From Acidobacteriaceae bacterium (GTDB lineage Bacteria; Acidobacteriota; Terriglobia; Terriglobales; Acidobacteriaceae): a stretch of DNA of 17,597 nucleotides. The DNA lies in contig JASHUR010000214.1 in assembly GCA_030039895.1 (NCBI GenBank), positions 1 through 17,597 on the forward strand. The letters run 5' to 3'. Position numbers and translations under genes: made by a program. The notes under the pieces are model-generated. The model worked only from the letters and a program-made list of their open reading frames with translations, ran no database searches and was not told the origin of the DNA. Position 1 is the stretch's first letter. The number at the start of each line of letters is the position of its first letter. Shown here piece by piece: positions 13,770 to 17,597 of the stretch.

Positions 13770-14342
13770 ATGGTTCACTTCATAGACCATTGGCTCGGCA
13801 TGGTATGGATGGTGTTTGCCCTTGTGTGGTTGGGTGCCGCATTTACCGCCAAGCGCAGCGTCCAGCGGCAAACCTACGGCTCTCGTGTCCTGCAGTCTTC
13901 GATCCTCTTGATCGGCCTCCTGTTCATCTTCAACTTTCTGGATTCCTTCAAGCGTGGCTGGCTGGAAACACGCCTCATTCCTCATACGGATATCTGGGTT
14001 ATTTCCGGTGCAGCGCTCTGCGTTGTGGGCATACTCATCTGCTTCTGGGCCAGAGCGATTCTGGGCGCCAACTGGAGCGGAACTGTAACCATCAAACAGA
14101 ATCACGAGCTGATTCTGCGCGGACCCTATGCTCTTGTCCGCCATCCCATCTACACAGGTTTGCTTCTTGCTCTCTTCGGATCGGCGGTCGTAGGCGGCCT
14201 GTTGCGCTGCTTCATAGGCGTGTTCATTTGCGGAATCGGTCTCTGGCTCAAATTGCAGATCGAGGAGCGTTTCATGATCCAGCAGTTCGGCGATCAGTAC
14301 ACGCAATACCGCCAGCGCACTTGTGCTTTGGTGCCTTTCGTC
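13770..14342 (+). CDS. Membrane methyltransferase, ICMT/PEMT-like
   Basis: From ATG 13770 the product is about 190 residues with four to five hydrophobic spans (about 8-24, 40-56, 75-96 and a pair at about 129-159). The core family motif is RGPYALVRHPIYTG (117-130), followed after the last spans by an acidic pair (Glu165-Glu166) and QFGDQYTQYRQR. This pattern is shared by isoprenylcysteine carboxyl methyltransferases and phospholipid N-methyltransferases, which use S-adenosylmethionine at the membrane. Bacterial members methylate lipids or small molecules; the substrate is unknown. TTG 13749 and GTG 13755 are also in frame, but GGAGG at 13751-13755 lies inside that region. AGG (13761-13763) ahead of ATG 13770 is the better, though modest, ribosome site. 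The gene starts 51 bases after the glycerate kinase on the same strand. The frame's stop is at 14346-14348. Confidence 0.85.
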
Positions 14343-14364
14343 CTCTAGCTCTCAAAACAAAACC

Positions 14365-14401
14365 CCAGAACCTCTTACCTAGGTGCTGGAATTTTTATTC
14401 T
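14365..14401. terminator. Bidirectional intrinsic terminator between convergent genes
   Basis: CCAG-A-ACCT (14365-14373) pairs with AGGT-G-CTGG (14381-14389), a nine-position stem with one central mismatch and a 7-base loop. On the + strand it is followed by AATTTTTATTCTT. On the - strand the same stem is followed by GGTTTTGTTTTG. It sits between the methyltransferase stop and the carB stop, exactly where convergent genes need a two-way stop. Confidence 0.72.
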
Positions 14402-14409
14402 TGCCAATC

Positions 14410-17400
14410 CTATTTGGCGGCGGCCCGTGCAGCGTGTAGCTGTTGCAGCGGATACACAGTGGTCAGCTGCCTCTGTAGCGCCTCAATACCTTCCGCAGCC
14501 GCTCGCGCTGCAGCCAAAGTTGTAATCGTCGGAATTCGCTGCAAAACCGCCGCCCGCCGAATCGCTTTCTCGTCAAAGAATGGATCCTGCCCATGCGGCG
14601 TGTTCACGATCAGTTGGATTCGCTCACCCTTGATCAAATCCACCACGTTCGGGCGGCCTTCCTTCACCTTATACACGCGCTCCACCACCAGTCCCGCTTG
14701 CTCCAGCCGGTTCGCCGTGCCCTCGGTCGCCACAATGTGGAAGCCAAGTTCGACATATTGACGCGCCAACTCCACCAGTTGCACCTTGTCCCGATCATTC
14801 ACGCTAAAGAAAACCGTGCCGTTCAGCGGCAGGTTCTGCCCTGCGGAGAGCTGCGCCTTGGCGAACGCCTCGCCAAAGTTGTCCGCAACGCCCATCACTT
14901 CGCCTGTGGACTTCATCTCTGGCCCCAGCACCGTATCTACGCCCGGAAACTTGTTCCATGGAAACACCGGCGACTTCACATAAAAGTGCGAGCCAGTCTC
15001 CAGATCGCGCCCTGAGGCAGTCTGCTCCGGCAGCAATTCCCGCAGCGTTTTTCCGGTCATCAGCCGCGAGGCAATCTTCGCCAGCGGCACGCCTGTAGCC
15101 TTCGATACATACGGTACCGTACGCGACGCCCGCGGATTCACCTCAATCACAAACACTTTTGACGGCTGCCCAGCCTTGCGCTGAATGGCGAACTGCAGGT
15201 TCACCAGCCCCACCACATTGAGCGCCAGCGCCAGCTTGCGCGCATAGGCGCGGATCGTCTCCAGCGTCTCCGGAGCGAGATCCACCGCCGGCAGCACACA
15301 TGACGAGTCTCCCGAGTGAATCCCGGCCTCTTCGATGTGTTGCATAATGCCGGCAATCACAACGTCCTTGCCATCGCATAGCGCGTCCACATCGACCTCG
15401 ACCGCGTCCTCAAGGAAGTGGTCCACCAGCACGGGCCGCTCCTGCGAATATTCCACTGCTTCCTTCATGTAATGCGAGACTCCCTCGCTGTCATAGGCGA
15501 TGACCATGGCTCTCCCGCCCAGCACATACGACGGCCGCACCAGCACCGGATACCCGATCCTCTCCGCGCCCTCCAGCGCCTCTTCTACGCTCGTCGCAAT
15601 CACGCCAGGCGGCTGCGGAATTTGCAACTCCTCCAGCAGCTTTCCAAATCGCTTGCGGTCCTCAGCCAGATCGATTGACTCCGGTGACGTACCTAGAATC
15701 GGTACTCCCGCTGCCTTCAGCCGCAGCGCCAGGTTCAGCGGAGTCTGCCCGCCGAACTGCACAATCATCCCGATCTGCGCCCCGCTCGAAGCCTCGTGCT
15801 CATACACCGCCAGCACGTCTTCCAGCGTCAGCGGCTCAAAGTACAGCCGGTCGCTCGTGTCGTAGTCGGTCGAGACGGTCTCCGGGTTGCAGTTCACCAT
15901 AATCGTCTCGTAGCCGTCATCCTTCAGCGCAAAGGCAGCATGGCAGCAGCAGTAGTCAAACTCAATGCCCTGCCCAATCCGATTGGGTCCGCTGCCCAGA
16001 ATAATGACCTTCTTCTTCGTAGTCGGAGGAGCCTCGTCTTCTTCCTCGTAGGTCGAGTACAGATACGGCGTCTTACTCTCAAACTCTGCCGCACAGGTAT
16101 CCACCAGTTTGAACACAGGCTGTATGCCATGCCGCTGCCGCAGCTCACGCACTGCCGCTACGCCATCGTTCGTAGGCGTGCCCCACACCTCGGCAATCCG
16201 CTCGTCCGACACACCTTGTCGCTTTGCCTTGCGCAGCAGCTCGGGCGAAATCGTTCCGCTGCTCTGCTCGCCAACCTTTGCAATCGTCTCCGTAACTTCC
16301 TTTATCTGATACAGGAACCACGGATCCATTGCCGTCATCCGCGCCACTTCGCGAACTGACATGCCCTGCCGGAACGCGAACCTCACATAGCTCAGCCGCT
16401 CGGGCTGCGGAGTCACGAGCCGCTGTGTCAGGCGGCGCGGCTCCAGCACCTCGGCTCCAATCTTCTTGCCCGTCTCCAGCGACCGCAGCGCCTTCATCAG
16501 CGACTCCTTGAAGGTCCTGCCAATCGCCATTACCTCGCCGACTGATTTCATCTGCGGGCCAAGGTTTTCGTCAGCTCCCGGAAATTTCTCGAACTGCCAT
16601 TTCGGAATTTTTGTGACAACGTAATCGATCGTCGGCTCAAAGCACGCCGGTGTCATCTTGGTAATGTCGTTCGGAATCTCATCCAGCGAGTAACCCACTG
16701 CCAGCTTGGCCGCAATCTTCGCAATCGGAAACCCCGTTGCCTTTGACGCCAGCGCCGACGATCGCGACACGCGTGGATTCATCTCTATCACCGTCATGCG
16801 GCCGGTATTCGGATGCACAGCAAACTGCACGTTCGATCCGCCCGTCTCCACACCGATCTCGCGCATCACCCGAATCGCTGCATCGCGCATCACCTGGTAC
16901 TCGCGGTCAGTCAGCGTTTGCGCCGGGGCCACCGTAATAGAATCGCCTGTGTGCACGCCCATCGGGTCCATGTTCTCGATCGAGCAGATGATGATAACGT
17001 TGTCCGCAAGGTCTCGCATCACCTCCAGCTCATATTCCTTCCACCCGAGCACCGACTCTTCAATGAGGCACTCATGCACCGGAGAAAGATCGAGCCCGCG
17101 CGAAAGTATCTCCATCAGCTCTTCGCGGTTGTAGGCAATGCCGCCGCCCGATCCGCCCAGAGTGAACGAAGGCCGGATAATTACCGGAAACCCAATCTTC
17201 CCCGCAAACTCCACACCGTCGCGGAGGTTGTTAACCAGCGCCGAGCGCGGCATGTCCAGGCCGATGCGTGTCATCGCGTCCTTGAACAGCAACCGGTCCT
17301 CAGCCTTCTTGATCGCCTCCAGCTTCGCGCCAATCAGCTCCACATCGAACTTGTCCAGGATTCCCGCATCCGCCAATGCCACCGCCAGGTTCAGTGCCGT

Positions 17401-17597
17401 CTGCCCGCCCACTGTCGGCAACAGCGCAAACTTGCCTCCGCGTCCTTCCTTGCGCAGCATCTCTGACTCAATGCGCAGAATCTCCTCGACATACTGCACC
17501 GTCAGCGGCTCAATGTACGTGCGGTCGGCCAGCTCGGAATCGGTCATGATCGTGGCTGGGTTCGAATTCACCAGCACCACTTCATATCCTTCAGACT
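14410..17597 (-). CDS. carB: Carbamoyl-phosphate synthase large subunit (5' end outside window)
   Basis: CarB joins ammonia (from the CarA glutaminase), bicarbonate and two ATP into carbamoyl phosphate for pyrimidine and arginine synthesis. The frame is open to the right edge: SEGYEVVLVNSNPATIMTD matches about residue 40 of E. coli CarB, so roughly 40 N-terminal residues are missing and the full protein would be about 1,100 residues. Both ATP-grasp halves are intact. The first has PTVGGQTALN, RPSFTLGGSGGGIAYN and EMNPRVSRSSALASKATG; the second has GSGPNRIGQGIEFDYC, NCNPETVSTDYDTSDRLYFEP, RPSYVLGGRAMVI and EVNPRASRTVPYVSKATG. The last 136 residues form the MGS-like allosteric domain (FFSVNDRDK, TEGTA, KVKEGRPN, VNTPHG), so UMP/IMP or ornithine control is plausible. 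A short Ala-rich tail ends the protein. carA is not in the window. Confidence 0.97.
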   Translation of the reverse strand, partial: SEGYEVVLVNSNPATIMTDSELADRTYIEPLTVQYVEEILRIESEMLRKEGRGGKFALLPTVGGQTALNLAVALADAGILDKFDVELIGAKLEAIKKAEDRLLFKDAMTRIGLDMPRSALVNNLRDGVEFAGKIGFPVIIRPSFTLGGSGGGIAYNREELMEILSRGLDLSPVHECLIEESVLGWKEYELEVMRDLADNVIIICSIENMDPMGVHTGDSITVAPAQTLTDREYQVMRDAAIRVMREIGVETGGSNVQFAVHPNTGRMTVIEMNPRVSRSSALASKATGFPIAKIAAKLAVGYSLDEIPNDITKMTPACFEPTIDYVVTKIPKWQFEKFPGADENLGPQMKSVGEVMAIGRTFKESLMKALRSLETGKKIGAEVLEPRRLTQRLVTPQPERLSYVRFAFRQGMSVREVARMTAMDPWFLYQIKEVTETIAKVGEQSSGTISPELLRKAKRQGVSDERIAEVWGTPTNDGVAAVRELRQRHGIQPVFKLVDTCAAEFESKTPYLYSTYEEEDEAPPTTKKKVIILGSGPNRIGQGIEFDYCCCHAAFALKDDGYETIMVNCNPETVSTDYDTSDRLYFEPLTLEDVLAVYEHEASSGAQIGMIVQFGGQTPLNLALRLKAAGVPILGTSPESIDLAEDRKRFGKLLEELQIPQPPGVIATSVEEALEGAERIGYPVLVRPSYVLGGRAMVIAYDSEGVSHYMKEAVEYSQERPVLVDHFLEDAVEVDVDALCDGKDVVIAGIMQHIEEAGIHSGDSSCVLPAVDLAPETLETIRAYARKLALALNVVGLVNLQFAIQRKAGQPSKVFVIEVNPRASRTVPYVSKATGVPLAKIASRLMTGKTLRELLPEQTASGRDLETGSHFYVKSPVFPWNKFPGVDTVLGPEMKSTGEVMGVADNFGEAFAKAQLSAGQNLPLNGTVFFSVNDRDKVQLVELARQYVELGFHIVATEGTANRLEQAGLVVERVYKVKEGRPNVVDLIKGERIQLIVNTPHGQDPFFDEKAIRRAAVLQRIPTITTLAAARAAAEGIEALQRQLTTVYPLQQLHAARAAAK

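Overview
The window reads as a stretch of chromosome from a GC-rich Gram-negative soil-type bacterium. The best guess is Acidobacteriota (Terriglobia, near Granulicella, Terriglobus or Edaphobacter). That guess rests on gene style: a large PknB-like kinase fused to a TolB-like region and TPRs, a PTPS-related membrane protein, and a penicillin acylase beside a prenyl synthase. No marker gene here proves it. There are ten recognisable protein genes, one small orphan gene, one probable gene remnant and several hairpin terminators. I saw no tRNA, rRNA, CRISPR array, transposase or phage gene.

Left part (1-5441, + strand). A strong intrinsic terminator at 32-64 closes an unseen upstream gene. A tight + strand operon follows: a penicillin-acylase family Ntn hydrolase, a multi-pass GT-C-like membrane protein (start and stop share 4 bases) and an IspA-type farnesyl/geranylgeranyl diphosphate synthase whose start lies inside the preceding gene. 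Directly behind ispA is what looks like the decayed 5' end of a DUF59 (MIP18-type Fe-S assembly) gene. A hairpin at 5402-5425 that could work in both directions then separates this operon from the - strand genes.

Middle part (5454-10098, - strand). A small orphan beta-rich protein with an excellent ribosome binding site lies 72 bases behind a transmembrane Ser/Thr kinase with a TolB-like segment and a long TPR tail. Upstream of the kinase is a three-domain persulfide dioxygenase-pseudorhodanese-rhodanese protein resembling CstB. This implies reactive-sulfur detoxification.

Right part. A 410-base divergent intergenic region with several perfect inverted repeats (10302-10409) leads to a secreted CsgG/FlgT-like protein on the + strand. 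This gene's base skew is opposite to the rest of the window. It is followed by an alpha/beta hydrolase translationally coupled to a divergent glycerate 2-kinase (DUF4147/MOFRL), then an ICMT/PEMT-like membrane methyltransferase. A two-way terminator at 14365-14401 separates these from carB, the carbamoyl-phosphate synthase large subunit on the - strand, which runs off the right edge.

Most of the window is ordinary housekeeping and envelope or stress content. I did not find a convincing new multi-gene system. The items most worth a second look are the 108-residue orphan, the DUF59 remnant, the structured leader and reversed skew of the CsgG-like gene, and the altered motifs of the glycerate kinase.
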